Source of the DNA: JAWBOW01 sp038825775
Lineage (GTDB): Archaea; Nanobdellota; Nanobdellia; Woesearchaeales; WAPY01
Length of the DNA: 27,045 nt
Assembly (NCBI GenBank): GCA_038825775.1
Contig: JAWBOW010000007.1
Span: 1-27,045, forward strand
Direction of reading: 5' to 3'
The position numbers and the translations under genes are program-made. The notes beneath the pieces were generated by a model. That model saw only the letters and a program-made list of their open reading frames with translations. It had not been told where the DNA came from and ran no database searches. Positions 8,343 to 17,576 of the stretch are shown piece after piece (within the stretch, counting starts at the first letter, position 1; each line of letters begins with the position of its first letter).

Positions 8343-8369
8343 TTTATATATTAGTATATCAAATTGATA
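8343..8369 (+). promoter_or_regulatory. TATA box and proximal operator of the RHH/surface-protein operon
   Basis: TTTATATATTA at 8343-8353 is a TATA box whose predicted start site (~8373) coincides with the ATG at 8374, implying a leaderless mRNA. The inverted repeat TATCA-AAT-TGATA at 8357-8369 fills the space between TATA box and start, so a bound repressor would block polymerase. Together with the matching site at 8281-8297 this suggests autoregulation. Confidence 0.6.
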
Positions 8370-8373
8370 CATA

Positions 8374-8604
8374 ATGGATACTTTGCTTCACATAAGGATA
8401 GGCAAGGAGCTTAAGAAGAGAATAGACGAGTTGGTTGAAGCAGGAGTTTTTTCTAATCAAGCAGAGGTAGTAAGGGAAGCTCTTAGAAGCTTAATTCTCA
8501 AGTATGATAAGGAATTCTTATATTTGATTAAAAACAAGAAAGATGAATATAATGATAAAAAAACCAAAAGACAAAAAAATGAAAGAGGACTCGTCAAAAA
8601 ATGA
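8374..8604 (+). CDS. Ribbon-helix-helix (CopG/MetJ/Arc-type) transcriptional regulator
   Basis: A 76-aa protein whose first 45 residues fit a ribbon-helix-helix DNA-binding fold: an N-terminal strand LLHIRIG with an alternating pattern, helix 1 KELKKRIDELVEAG, the turn VFSNQ, and helix 2 AEVVREALRSLI. The family binds palindromic operators as dimers of dimers through the strand. The C-terminal 30 residues are lysine-rich and unassigned. Its stop overlaps the ATG of the 858-aa surface-protein gene by 4 nt (ATGA), so the two are translationally coupled and the regulator probably controls that operon and itself. RHH proteins are often antitoxins, but no small toxin gene is adjacent. ATG at 8374 is supported by the TATA spacing. 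Confidence 0.9.
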   Translation: MDTLLHIRIGKELKKRIDELVEAGVFSNQAEVVREALRSLILKYDKEFLYLIKNKKDEYNDKKTKRQKNERGLVKK

Positions 8605-11177
8605 GAACATCAAACAATCTTATATTTATCTTGGTATTGATCCTAATATCAATAAATATTTTCAACATTTACTCATATTACAAGATTGGGTTTCAAAAGA
8701 TTTCAGGCAGAGTTACTTCTGGATTGATTCATCTTTGCATAGGCAAACCCTCAATAATAAACATTGTATATCCAAAAGAGTGGGATGTTTTAAAAGGAGT
8801 GGTTAATGTGAGTGCAATAGCAACAAACCCTGATGGTCCACACTATGTTGAATGGACTTTGTTTAGTTATGGAATTTCATCCCTTAATGATTTCTGTCAA
8901 GATTACTATGACGGAGACACTTTGTATTCTTGTGTTTTAAACACATCCCAACTTCCCGAGGGAAATTGTAATTATATTTTTATGGCAAGGTGTCAAGGAC
9001 CTTGCTCACAATCAGGAACAACCCATTATTATATTTCAATAAATAACATCGACCAAGAACCAATATGGAATAATTTTAAAAACAACATTACTACAAATTT
9101 CTCAAAATTCACTTCCTGGGATAATATAAGCAATGCAGTTATTGGAAAACCAAATAAAGTTGTTATAAATTTTTCAGGACAAACAATAAACTTTGACAAT
9201 GCTGATTTGGATTCTTATCTTTTAATAGAACACAATTACTTAAACATAAACATTGATGCTTTGAAGTGCTTAAGAAAACCAGCAAGAGTTACATTTTATA
9301 ATTTAAGCTTTGATATTCCAAAAATCTTAAGAAACAATCAAGTTTGTGTTTCTCCTTTGTGCTCATTAGTTTCTTATGATTCTGACTCAGTAACATTTGA
9401 TGCAATATACCTAAACGGAATTTATAATGTTACAGAAGGAGCAACTTTAAATTTAGAATTGTTTGACGCCTCTGATTTTAGAGAGGTTTATGTGAAGGAA
9501 GAGATGAGTTTTTATGCAAACTTAACAAATTCTATCGGAAGAATAATAAACTTTAGTGATGTTTATTGTGACATAATAATAAATATTACAAACACTTCTA
9601 ATCATGAAAGAATGAGTTTTAATTCTGATCTTCAAGTTTATGAGTTCAAAAAAACATTCTACAAAGCAGGAAACTTTACTTTTAAAGTTATTTGCAACGC
9701 GACAACACGCTATTATGATATTATAGAAAACACATCAACATTTACAATAACAAACAGACCACCAATATTGATTAACATAATTCCAAACCAAACTTGGCTT
9801 GAAAACACAATTGTCTCAGGACTTGATTTGGATGATTATTTTATGGATCCTGACGGGGATAAACTCACATACACTCATTCTCCTGTCCCAAACATTATGA
9901 TAAACATATCTCCAAATAATGTTGTGACTTTTACTCCACAAAACTGGTGGTATGGAAACAGAACTGTAATATTTTATGCATTTGATCCTTATAATGCATC
10001 AAATGAAAGCAACATAGTTTATCTTACAGTTATTCACGTTCCAAGACCTGAATTAGAACAATCAAAAATTGGTGGTGGAGGAGGAAGTGGTTTTTCAGAA
10101 CAGAGCATGCTTTGCACTCCGAAATGGGAGTGTAGCGACTTTGGCTTGTGTCTTGCAACAGGTATAAGGGTTAGAAAGTGTGTTGATGTTAATAATTGCC
10201 AAAATGAAAACCTTGGAAAGCCAAAAGAATTTGAATATTGCAATTATACACCAACTTGTTTTGATTTGTTAAAAAATGGAGACGAAGAAGGGGTTGATTG
10301 TGGTGGTCCTTGTAAGCCTTGTCCTTCATGCTATAATCTAATACAAGATCAGGGAGAAACAGGGGTTGATTGTGGTGGTCCTTGTAAGCCTTGTCCTTCA
10401 TGCAATAATGGAATACAAGATTTTGGAGAGGAAGGAATTGATTGTGGTGTAATATGCAATAAGAGTTGTGCAAGCATAGAAATTCCTGGAAGGATTAAGA
10501 AAAAAATTTCAAACATTACGGTCTTATTGATTATGTCATCAATAATATTTATTTTCTCTTCAACTTATTTGGTTTTAAAGAAGCTCAAAAAAGAAAGAGA
10601 AGCAATAATACCAAAATCCTTGATTTTAAAATCAGAACTTAATTCAAGGATTAACGATTTAATAAAAAGTTTTGCACAGGGTAATTTTAATTATAATGAA
10701 ATACAAGCAGTTTTTAGAAAATTAGTTTCAGAGACATTTGGAATAAACTATGAATTCACAACAAAAGAACTTGAAAATGAAATCAATAATTTAGAATTGA
10801 ACCAAGAATTAAAAAATAGAATAATTAATTTTTCAAATATTATTGAAAGCAAAAGATTTAGTGATGAAGAAATGAGTCCGACAGAGTATGAAAATAAAAT
10901 CAATGAATTAAAAGAACTCATTGAAGAGGTTTTAAATCCAATAATCGCAAATGAAATAAGTCTTTTAGAAGAGGAACTAAAAATAAAGGGCTTTGTATCT
11001 AAAATAAATAAATATATACGAGAAATACAAAATGATTTAAAAGAAAACAAAATACAAAGAGCAAGATTAGAATATCATAGATTAAAATATTATTATTCAA
11101 AACTTCCTGTTGAATTAAAGAAAAGATATTATTCAAAAATAATACAATTATATGATGAATTAAACAAAAAAGTATAA
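8601..11177 (+). CDS. Large multidomain surface protein with Cys-rich repeats and DUF4129-like cytosolic tail (858 aa)
   Basis: An N-terminal membrane segment (about 7-26) is followed by ISGRVTSGLIHLCIGKP (34-50), a motif shared with the 76- and 220-aa proteins. Immunoglobulin/cadherin-like beta domains come next, including DGDKLTY and FTPQNWWYGNRTVIFYAFD. Residues 505 to ~548 resemble a thrombospondin type 1 motif (CTPKWECSDFGLC then RKC). From 553 come three Cys repeats of the pattern C...NGxExGxDCGGPCKPC with a 24-residue period. A membrane segment lies at about 640-660. The last ~198 residues are helical and cytosolic and resemble the separate protein at 15711-16412, with FTTKELENEI and a final YYYSKLPVELKKRYYSKI module. 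The first part of the tail has the look of DUF4129 (inference). The gene is co-transcribed with the RHH regulator and the 1492-aa gene (18-bp gap). Confidence 0.9.
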   Translation: MRTSNNLIFILVLILISINIFNIYSYYKIGFQKISGRVTSGLIHLCIGKPSIINIVYPKEWDVLKGVVNVSAIATNPDGPHYVEWTLFSYGISSLNDFCQDYYDGDTLYSCVLNTSQLPEGNCNYIFMARCQGPCSQSGTTHYYISINNIDQEPIWNNFKNNITTNFSKFTSWDNISNAVIGKPNKVVINFSGQTINFDNADLDSYLLIEHNYLNINIDALKCLRKPARVTFYNLSFDIPKILRNNQVCVSPLCSLVSYDSDSVTFDAIYLNGIYNVTEGATLNLELFDASDFREVYVKEEMSFYANLTNSIGRIINFSDVYCDIIINITNTSNHERMSFNSDLQVYEFKKTFYKAGNFTFKVICNATTRYYDIIENTSTFTITNRPPILINIIPNQTWLENTIVSGLDLDDYFMDPDGDKLTYTHSPVPNIMINISPNNVVTFTPQNWWYGNRTVIFYAFDPYNASNESNIVYLTVIHVPRPELEQSKIGGGGGSGFSEQSMLCTPKWECSDFGLCLATGIRVRKCVDVNNCQNENLGKPKEFEYCNYTPTCFDLLKNGDEEGVDCGGPCKPCPSCYNLIQDQGETGVDCGGPCKPCPSCNNGIQDFGEEGIDCGVICNKSCASIEIPGRIKKKISNITVLLIMSSIIFIFSSTYLVLKKLKKEREAIIPKSLILKSELNSRINDLIKSFAQGNFNYNEIQAVFRKLVSETFGINYEFTTKELENEINNLELNQELKNRIINFSNIIESKRFSDEEMSPTEYENKINELKELIEEVLNPIIANEISLLEEELKIKGFVSKINKYIREIQNDLKENKIQRARLEYHRLKYYYSKLPVELKKRYYSKIIQLYDELNKKV
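10290..10403 (+). repeat. Exact 42-nt direct repeat inside the 858-aa gene
   Basis: Positions 10290-10331 and 10362-10403 are identical over 42 nt, with a 72-nt (24-codon) period. They encode GVDCGGPCKPCPSC in two successive Cys repeats. A third copy downstream is degenerate (GIDCGVICNKSC). Identity at the DNA level, including third codon positions, points to recent duplication or gene conversion. Confidence 0.9.
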
Positions 11178-11195
11178 TAAAAAAATAGTTATAAA

Positions 11196-14100
11196 ATGAT
11201 AAGAAAAAAAGAATTTAAACAACATCACAGGATTAAAGCATTATTAATTATACTCTTATTAGTTTTTGTGCTTTCTTTGATTATTGACTATAATGATTTT
11301 TCTTTTAATTTTAATTTATTAAAAAATAAGAATTTAATAACAGGACAAGCAGTATATAATCCAGAATTGCAAGAAAACAAGAAAATAGTTGTTTTAAACC
11401 CAAAATCAAACCCTGTTGTTTTTGGAGAGTGGATTATTAATTTTACAACTAATGGAATTGGTAATCTTACAATAAGGGCAATTAACGGAACTTTCTTTGA
11501 GTATGATGTCAAATTCTTAAAGCTATATTGTGATGGATTTGACACAAAAACAGACTATTCTGGTGCAAAGATCTTTTATGAAAATTGGAGTTGTAATCTT
11601 GGAACTCTTGTTTTATTAGTTTTGACTCCTGGAAAGCACTATTTAGAATTTAGTTTTTTGGACGATAAGGCTTTTGCAGAAAATTATGCATGTGATGATT
11701 CCACAAGGCCAATAATAAATGATGCTTATGAGCAATACTCTTATGAGGGAATCTTATTTTCAAAAACAATGGACGTAACAGACCCATCAGGATATCCAAT
11801 TGTTTATTATGATATTTATGTCTCTGTAAATGATACGCTGAACATAACGATAAACAAGGATAACGGTTTAATAACATTTTTGCCAGAAGATGATGATTTT
11901 GGTGAGCATTTAGTTCAATACTTAGCTAAGAATAATGAGAGTTGCTTAGGATCAAAATGGATTACTATTGTTGTTTATGACAGGCCTAATATAACTTCAT
12001 TTTATCCTTATCAAACCAATATTTCGATTTATGAGAATTCAACACAGTTGTTTAATGTAACTGTTTTGGACAGAAATTATGAAAACAATTTAACTTACTA
12101 TTGGTATTTGGATAATGTTCTTGTTTCAAACAACAACTATTATGAATACACTCCGGATTTTTGCAGCTTTGGACTTCATAATCTAACAGTTATAGTTAAT
12201 AACTCATACAACCTAACAACAAACTTGACTTGGAATGTAAATGTTTTAAATGTTAATAGAAAACCATTTTTTGTTGGTCAAATACCAAACTTCACTTGGA
12301 ATGAAAGCACTAACTTAACAAATGCATTTAATCTCTTTGATTATTTTAATGATTCTGACCTTTACTGCGGCAATAATGAGGATAATCTAAGTTTTAATTA
12401 CACTTTTTTAGGAGAGCAACAGAATATTTCAATTATAATTGAAGAGGGTAATGTTAGCTTTATTCCAGAAAAATATTGGTTTGGAAATAGAACAATAGTT
12501 TTCTTTGCTTATGATAGATATTCTGATTATGAAAGTAGTAATAATATAACTTTAACAGTTTTGTTTGTTAACGATCCTCCAATAATTAATTATAATAATT
12601 TTTCAGTTTTTGCATATTCAAAAGTTGAGAGAATGCTTAACTTTACAGATTATGACTTGCCTTATGATAACATAACATTCAACTATGAAACTTTAGATTA
12701 TTTCCCCGAATTTTATATGGATAGTAGTGGAATCATTAATTTTACTCCAATAACAATAGGAGAACATTATGTTAATATAACAATAACTGACAGTTTTAAC
12801 GCTTCTGATTCAAAGGTGATTTATATTGAAGTAAAAAATAATTCTCCACCACATTTTAACGAGATTCCCCCAAACGTTACTAAATATTCAAACGAGACCT
12901 TCTATTATGCTGTTAACGCTTCTGATGAAAATAATGATGAAATAACTTACTTTGTTGAGAGTATTGAAAACTTTCCAAGTTTAAGAATAAATCAAACAAC
13001 AGGAATAATGAATTTTTCATTGACAAAGTGTGATTCAGGAAACCATACTGTTACTATCATTATAAAAGACGTTTACAACGCTTCAAATTCTTCAACATTC
13101 AATTTTGAAGTGATAAATATTCCAGAACCTCCTGTGTTAGAAGATTTGTCTAATATGCACACAAGAATAAACAAAACATTCTCAATATTAATTAAGGCAC
13201 AAGATAATGACTTAGCTTGTCCAGGAGACAATCTTAACTTTATGATAAACTCAACTTATGGAGGGTTATTCTCAATAACGAATATAAACTCAACAGGAAA
13301 TTTTATTGCAAACTTTTCTGCTTATAGCGAAACTATAGGAAATTACTCAATAAACATTACTGTAATTGACTCTTATGGATTACAAGATAGTGTTTCAATA
13401 AACTTTTCATTCACTGAAAACCATCCTCCAGAAATAAATGAAGACACTATCATAGCAAACGCATCCCAAAATTTCACATACATTCTTAACATAAGTGATT
13501 ATGATAATGATGATTTAATTATAAACTATTACACAGAAATAACTAATTTTTACATGAATGAACAAGGACTCATTAACTTTACACCTCTCTTGAATGAAAC
13601 AGGAATCCACATATTATATGTCAATGTTTCTGACTCAATAGTTTTGGTTGAGAAGAATATAACATTTATAATAACAACACCAAACAATCCTCCTATTCTC
13701 AATGTTTCTGACATGAACGCTACAGCAGGAATAAACTTTAATTATCAAGTGATTGCTTATGATGAAGATAATGATAGTTTAAACTTTACCTATAATTTTA
13801 TAGGTTTAGAAATAACAAACTTTTTTATGAATTCCTCTGGTTTTATTAACTTCACTCCTTTGGATTCAGAAGTAGGGGTTTATTCCTTAAACATAACTGT
13901 TAGTGATGGAAAATCAAACACTTCAAAAATAATAAACTTCACAATTTTATGGCAAAATCACAATCCTCAAATAATAGCATATTCTCCTATTATTGCAGAA
14001 ACAAATGAATCTGAAAGTTTAATATTTAATGTAACAATTTATGATACTGATTTATACTTTGGAGATTCCATAAACACAATTTGGTATGTTGATGGAATAG

Positions 14101-15674
14101 GATTTAACAGCACAAGCACTTTTGTTATTGGAAATTATACATATGCAATATTCAACTACACTCCTGGATATTGTGATTCAGGAAATCATAATATAACTAT
14201 TTTTGCATACGATTCTTATGGAAATTCAACATACAATTCATGGAATGTTAGTGTTAATAATAAAAATAGAGTTCCTGTTTTTGGTATTAAAACTCTAAAA
14301 AGCATAAGTGATTTTTCCAACTCAATAACTTCAAACGTAACAATAAGCAACAATTCAATAACCCTTTACAACAATGATAATTGTTCTGGTTGTTATAATT
14401 ACTCTGATTTTGGTTATGTTCAAGTTTTAGTTGATTTTAGAGCAGATAATACAAACTATAATCAAATTGTCTTTGGAAGGATTATTATTAGTGGAGATAT
14501 AAGCAATTATACAAACATGATTTTGGAGACAAGAAGTTCTTATGATAACATAACCTGGAGTTCTTGGACTTTGCAGCAGAACAATTCAATAATAACTTCC
14601 CCTTCGAATAGATTTTTAGAACTAAGAATAAACCTTTCAACAACAAATAATTCTATCACACCAATTATAAACAACATAACTTTAGAATATTTTATCTCAA
14701 ATCTTACAATAAAAGAAAACATAAATCCTTGGTGGATTAATCTTAATTATTTCTTCTTTGATGAGGACATGATTTGTGGAGATGATAACCTAACATTTGA
14801 TAGTTCTTTAAATTCGATACTTGGCATAAATATTGTTAATGGTTTGGTTCAACTTCAACCAACAAGGGATGGAATTGCTGACATATACTTTATAGCAAGA
14901 GATTCTTATAATGAAACTTCAACAAGTAATACGATAAGAATAACTATTGAAAATGTAGAGCAAATAACACCTCAAACAATATATGTTGGTGGTGGAACTT
15001 CATCAACAATAAAGGAAAAATATGTTGACAAGCCATATTCACAAAACATAATATTTCCACTAGAAGCAACTATTTATCAGAACGACACAATTTTAATTCC
15101 GTTAGAAATAGTTAATACTGGAAACGAAACACTTGAAGAAATATTTCTTGAAGCATTTTGTGAGAGACCTGTTTCTATGTCATTCACAAAGAACAATTTT
15201 GAAAAAATACCAAAGGACTCAAAGGAAAGAACAGAATTGATTGTTGTTTCATACAAAACATATCCTTCTTATGAAATAATTGTTAAGGCAAAGGTTAAAA
15301 AACCTTCATTTGAGGATTCTGCTAAAATACTTATAAACTCAATAGAACTTGGTAAAGAATCAGAAAAGGAATTCAACACTAAAATAACATTTACAAGGGA
15401 TTTGTTAAGGGAAAATCCAGAGTGTTTAGAACTTAACGAATTGTTGAATAAAGCAGAAGAATACATAAAGAATAAGGATTATGAAAAGGCAAACGCATTA
15501 ATAGAATCAACAGTAAGGGCTTGCAAATACTTGCTAACCTCAAAACTACCAATAAAAGAAAAACCAACTAAGATAATAATCACAAAAAGCTATACAACTA
15601 TCTTAATTGTTTTTATAATCATTACAATGCTAACATTAATAATATTTTATTATGTAAAGAAGAGATTTGGATGA
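11196..15674 (+). CDS. Giant sequon-rich surface protein with cadherin/Ig-like repeats (1492 aa)
   Basis: A basic N-terminus, a membrane segment at about 14-31 and then NLITGQAVYNP (46-56) precede a long series of cadherin/Ig-like beta repeats. Recurrent phrases are DYDNDDL, GIINFTPIT, GLINFTPLL, GFINFTPLD, HYVNITITDS and YSINITVIDS. I count more than 80 N-x-S/T sequons, so it may be almost fully coated with glycans by AglB. After about residue 1280 come GGG-rich linker sequence, a CARDB-like domain (PLEIVNTGNETLEEIFLEA), a short two-helix TPR-like stretch (ECLELNELLNKAEEYIKNKDYEKA) and a C-terminal membrane segment at about 1465-1487 with a KKRFG tail. It is the last gene of the RHH-regulated operon. 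Role inferred: stalk-like envelope or adhesion protein. No enzymatic motif is seen. Confidence 0.9.
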   Translation: MIRKKEFKQHHRIKALLIILLLVFVLSLIIDYNDFSFNFNLLKNKNLITGQAVYNPELQENKKIVVLNPKSNPVVFGEWIINFTTNGIGNLTIRAINGTFFEYDVKFLKLYCDGFDTKTDYSGAKIFYENWSCNLGTLVLLVLTPGKHYLEFSFLDDKAFAENYACDDSTRPIINDAYEQYSYEGILFSKTMDVTDPSGYPIVYYDIYVSVNDTLNITINKDNGLITFLPEDDDFGEHLVQYLAKNNESCLGSKWITIVVYDRPNITSFYPYQTNISIYENSTQLFNVTVLDRNYENNLTYYWYLDNVLVSNNNYYEYTPDFCSFGLHNLTVIVNNSYNLTTNLTWNVNVLNVNRKPFFVGQIPNFTWNESTNLTNAFNLFDYFNDSDLYCGNNEDNLSFNYTFLGEQQNISIIIEEGNVSFIPEKYWFGNRTIVFFAYDRYSDYESSNNITLTVLFVNDPPIINYNNFSVFAYSKVERMLNFTDYDLPYDNITFNYETLDYFPEFYMDSSGIINFTPITIGEHYVNITITDSFNASDSKVIYIEVKNNSPPHFNEIPPNVTKYSNETFYYAVNASDENNDEITYFVESIENFPSLRINQTTGIMNFSLTKCDSGNHTVTIIIKDVYNASNSSTFNFEVINIPEPPVLEDLSNMHTRINKTFSILIKAQDNDLACPGDNLNFMINSTYGGLFSITNINSTGNFIANFSAYSETIGNYSINITVIDSYGLQDSVSINFSFTENHPPEINEDTIIANASQNFTYILNISDYDNDDLIINYYTEITNFYMNEQGLINFTPLLNETGIHILYVNVSDSIVLVEKNITFIITTPNNPPILNVSDMNATAGINFNYQVIAYDEDNDSLNFTYNFIGLEITNFFMNSSGFINFTPLDSEVGVYSLNITVSDGKSNTSKIINFTILWQNHNPQIIAYSPIIAETNESESLIFNVTIYDTDLYFGDSINTIWYVDGIGFNSTSTFVIGNYTYAIFNYTPGYCDSGNHNITIFAYDSYGNSTYNSWNVSVNNKNRVPVFGIKTLKSISDFSNSITSNVTISNNSITLYNNDNCSGCYNYSDFGYVQVLVDFRADNTNYNQIVFGRIIISGDISNYTNMILETRSSYDNITWSSWTLQQNNSIITSPSNRFLELRINLSTTNNSITPIINNITLEYFISNLTIKENINPWWINLNYFFFDEDMICGDDNLTFDSSLNSILGINIVNGLVQLQPTRDGIADIYFIARDSYNETSTSNTIRITIENVEQITPQTIYVGGGTSSTIKEKYVDKPYSQNIIFPLEATIYQNDTILIPLEIVNTGNETLEEIFLEAFCERPVSMSFTKNNFEKIPKDSKERTELIVVSYKTYPSYEIIVKAKVKKPSFEDSAKILINSIELGKESEKEFNTKITFTRDLLRENPECLELNELLNKAEEYIKNKDYEKANALIESTVRACKYLLTSKLPIKEKPTKIIITKSYTTILIVFIIITMLTLIIFYYVKKRFG

Positions 15675-15710
15675 TTTTTATTATTCATCACAATTTAACA
15701 TTTTCCTATT

Positions 15711-16412
15711 CTAAGAATTCATATTTCCTATTATTTTGTTATAAAAATCAATTATTTCATCCCTCACTGTTTTCTTTTCTTCTATACTTAATCTTTCATA
15801 AATCTCTTTAATCTTTCTGTATCTTTCTTTTGCTTCTTCTAAATTGGTGTTTAGAAGTTCATTTCCTTCTAGTAGGAGTTCGTATATTCTTTCTAATCCT
15901 TCTCTTGGCGCACTTTCTGTTTTTGTTTTTTTATTTATTTTTTCTTTTTTTGGAACAGAAATTTCTTTTTTCTCTTTTACCCTTTTGCTCTTTTTTGTTA
16001 GTATGGGAAACAAAAAAATCTTTGTTTTTGTTTTTTCTCCTTCTTCTTTCTCTTTAAATCCTGCTTTTAGAATATAGTTCTTAAATTCTTTTGCCAGTTT
16101 TTTTATTCTTTCATATTCAACTTTTTTGTTTGGAAACTTTTTGTATTCATACTCTTCTGCTTTTTTTAAGAATTCTATAATTCTTTTTTTCTCTATCTCA
16201 TCTGTTTTTCTATTTTTAAGTTCTTCTTCAAGCTCTTCGTAAGTAAAAGAATATCTTATGTTGTATTTTGAAGCAAAATAATTCTTTATTATGTGAAATA
16301 ATTGTATATTAGAATCTTCAACATTGTTGGCATTTAAACGCATTAGAAATCTTTCAAGAACTCTTATGGTGTGATCTCTTAAAATTTTATCCTTATCAAC
16401 CTCTTTTTTCAT
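15711..16412 (-). CDS. Cytosolic helical protein related to the tail of the 858-aa surface protein (DUF4129-like)
   Basis: The frame is open from an ATG at 16472, but I prefer the ATG at 16412 (233 aa, MKKEVDKDK) because a TTTAAATA box lies ~34 nt before it and the extra 20 residues look like translated promoter. No signal or membrane segment is present. The N-terminal helical domain contains YNIRYSFTYEELEEEL and resembles FGINYEFTTKELENEI in the 858-aa tail. A lysine-rich linker follows. The C-terminal module EAKERYRKIKEIYERLSIEEKKTVRDEIIDFYNKI resembles the end of the same tail. The FT-x-x-EL pattern with a following helical bundle is DUF4129-like (inference). It is transcribed divergently from the MoxR gene, 131 bp apart, and convergently with the 1492-aa gene, which fits a link between MoxR-type chaperones and the surface proteins. 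Confidence 0.8.
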   Translation of the reverse strand: MKKEVDKDKILRDHTIRVLERFLMRLNANNVEDSNIQLFHIIKNYFASKYNIRYSFTYEELEEELKNRKTDEIEKKRIIEFLKKAEEYEYKKFPNKKVEYERIKKLAKEFKNYILKAGFKEKEEGEKTKTKIFLFPILTKKSKRVKEKKEISVPKKEKINKKTKTESAPREGLERIYELLLEGNELLNTNLEEAKERYRKIKEIYERLSIEEKKTVRDEIIDFYNKIIGNMNS

Positions 16413-16507
16413 CTTATTTATAATCACTAAAATAAAACTATTTAAATTTAACTGAGTTTTAAAGATGACCATAAAAAATAAAAATTTTTACTCTTACAAA
16501 GTGAAAC

Positions 16508-16516
16508 TATAAAAAT
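16508..16516 (+). promoter_or_regulatory. TATA box of the MoxR operon
   Basis: TATAAAAAT lies about 30 nt before the ATG at 16544, predicting a transcript with almost no leader. The 131-bp gap also holds the divergent promoter of the 15711-16412 gene. Confidence 0.5.
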
Positions 16517-16543
16517 TTAAACTTTTTTAATCTTAAAAAAATT

Positions 16544-17524
16544 ATGGAAGAAATTTCAAAGAAAGTCATTGCATACAAGAAAGATATAGAAACAATAAAG
16601 AAAGAAGTTTCAAAGGTTGTTATTGGACAGCAAACAATAGTGGACTCAATAATAAGAGCTATAATTTCAGACGGGCATGTTTTGTTAGAAGGAGTTCCTG
16701 GACTCGCAAAAACACTTGTTGTAAGAACAATCGCTTCTGTCTTTGGTTGCGAGTTTAAAAGAATTCAATTTACTCCTGATTTATTACCTGCTGATTTGAT
16801 AGGAATTACAACTTATGATAAGGAAAAGGGATTTTATGTTGTTAAAGGACCAATCTTTACTAATTTTGTTTTGGCTGATGAAATAAACAGGGCACCTCCA
16901 AAAGTTCAATCTGCTCTTTTAGAATGCATGCAGGAGAGACAAGCGACAATTGGTAGAGAATCCTTTCAAATACCCTCACCATTTTTTGTTTTAGCAACTC
17001 AAAATCCATTGGAATCGTTAGGAACTTATCCTTTGCCAGAGGCACAGATTGATAGGTTTTTGTTTAAGTTAAAAGTAGGATATCCTAGTTTGGAAGAGGA
17101 AAAATTGATTTTAGAAAATAATATAACAATTAGAAAGTTTGAAGCTTACAATTTAAAACCAGTTTATTCAGCTGAAAGATTAATTAAGTTACAAGAGGTA
17201 GTTAAACAAATTTATGTTGATGAAAAGATAAAAAGGTATATAGTGTCAATAGTTGATGCTACAAGGCATCCTGATAATTATAAAATAAAACTTGGAAAAT
17301 ACATAGAATGGGGTGCTTCTCCAAGAGCATCTATTGGTCTTTATATTGCTTCAAAAGCAGAGGCTTTAATGCAGGGAAAAACATTTGTTGTTCCACAATT
17401 TGTAAAGAATATTGCTTTTGATGTTTTAAGGCATAGGATTATAGTTAATTATGAAGGCCAATCAGAGAATATAACTTCAGAAGACATTATTAAAGAAGTG
17501 CTTGATAAAGTTCCAATACCATAA
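16544..17524 (+). CDS. MoxR-family AAA+ ATPase
   Basis: A 326-aa protein of the usual MoxR length. Walker A GVPGLAKT is at 50-57, Walker B FVLADEINR at 108-116 and sensor 1 ATQNP at 151-155. The MoxR-typical motifs GTYPLPEAQIDRF (160-172) and ECMQERQATIG (127-137) are present, followed by the helical lid. MoxR proteins act as ATP-driven chaperones, usually with VWA-domain partners, in folding or assembly of envelope proteins or metal-cofactor complexes. Here it is first in an operon with a DUF58 gene (52-nt gap) and a BatA-like VWA gene. This is the standard arrangement and supports a shared role. Function in this organism is inferred, not shown. Confidence 0.97.
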   Translation: MEEISKKVIAYKKDIETIKKEVSKVVIGQQTIVDSIIRAIISDGHVLLEGVPGLAKTLVVRTIASVFGCEFKRIQFTPDLLPADLIGITTYDKEKGFYVVKGPIFTNFVLADEINRAPPKVQSALLECMQERQATIGRESFQIPSPFFVLATQNPLESLGTYPLPEAQIDRFLFKLKVGYPSLEEEKLILENNITIRKFEAYNLKPVYSAERLIKLQEVVKQIYVDEKIKRYIVSIVDATRHPDNYKIKLGKYIEWGASPRASIGLYIASKAEALMQGKTFVVPQFVKNIAFDVLRHRIIVNYEGQSENITSEDIIKEVLDKVPIP

Positions 17525-17576
17525 AAATTTAAAATTGCGAAAATTATTTGAAATAAAAATTTCTTTTTGGTGGAAA

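Noticed and set aside
8374..8604. RHH protein as antitoxin of a toxin-antitoxin pair
   Set aside because: The overlapping downstream gene is an 858-aa surface protein, and no small toxin-like ORF is next to it on either side.
8543..8806. 87-codon plus-strand frame overlapping the RHH and 858-aa genes
   Set aside because: It overlaps both real genes in a third frame and has no protein-like features.
10290..10500. CRISPR-like array from the repeated 42-nt unit
   Set aside because: The repeats are in frame, encode Cys motifs inside a large protein, have only two exact copies and the spacing is coding sequence.
16413..16472. Upstream ATG extension of the 15711-16412 protein
   Set aside because: The 20 extra residues cover the TTTAAATA promoter-like sequence and have no match in the related tail of the 858-aa protein.
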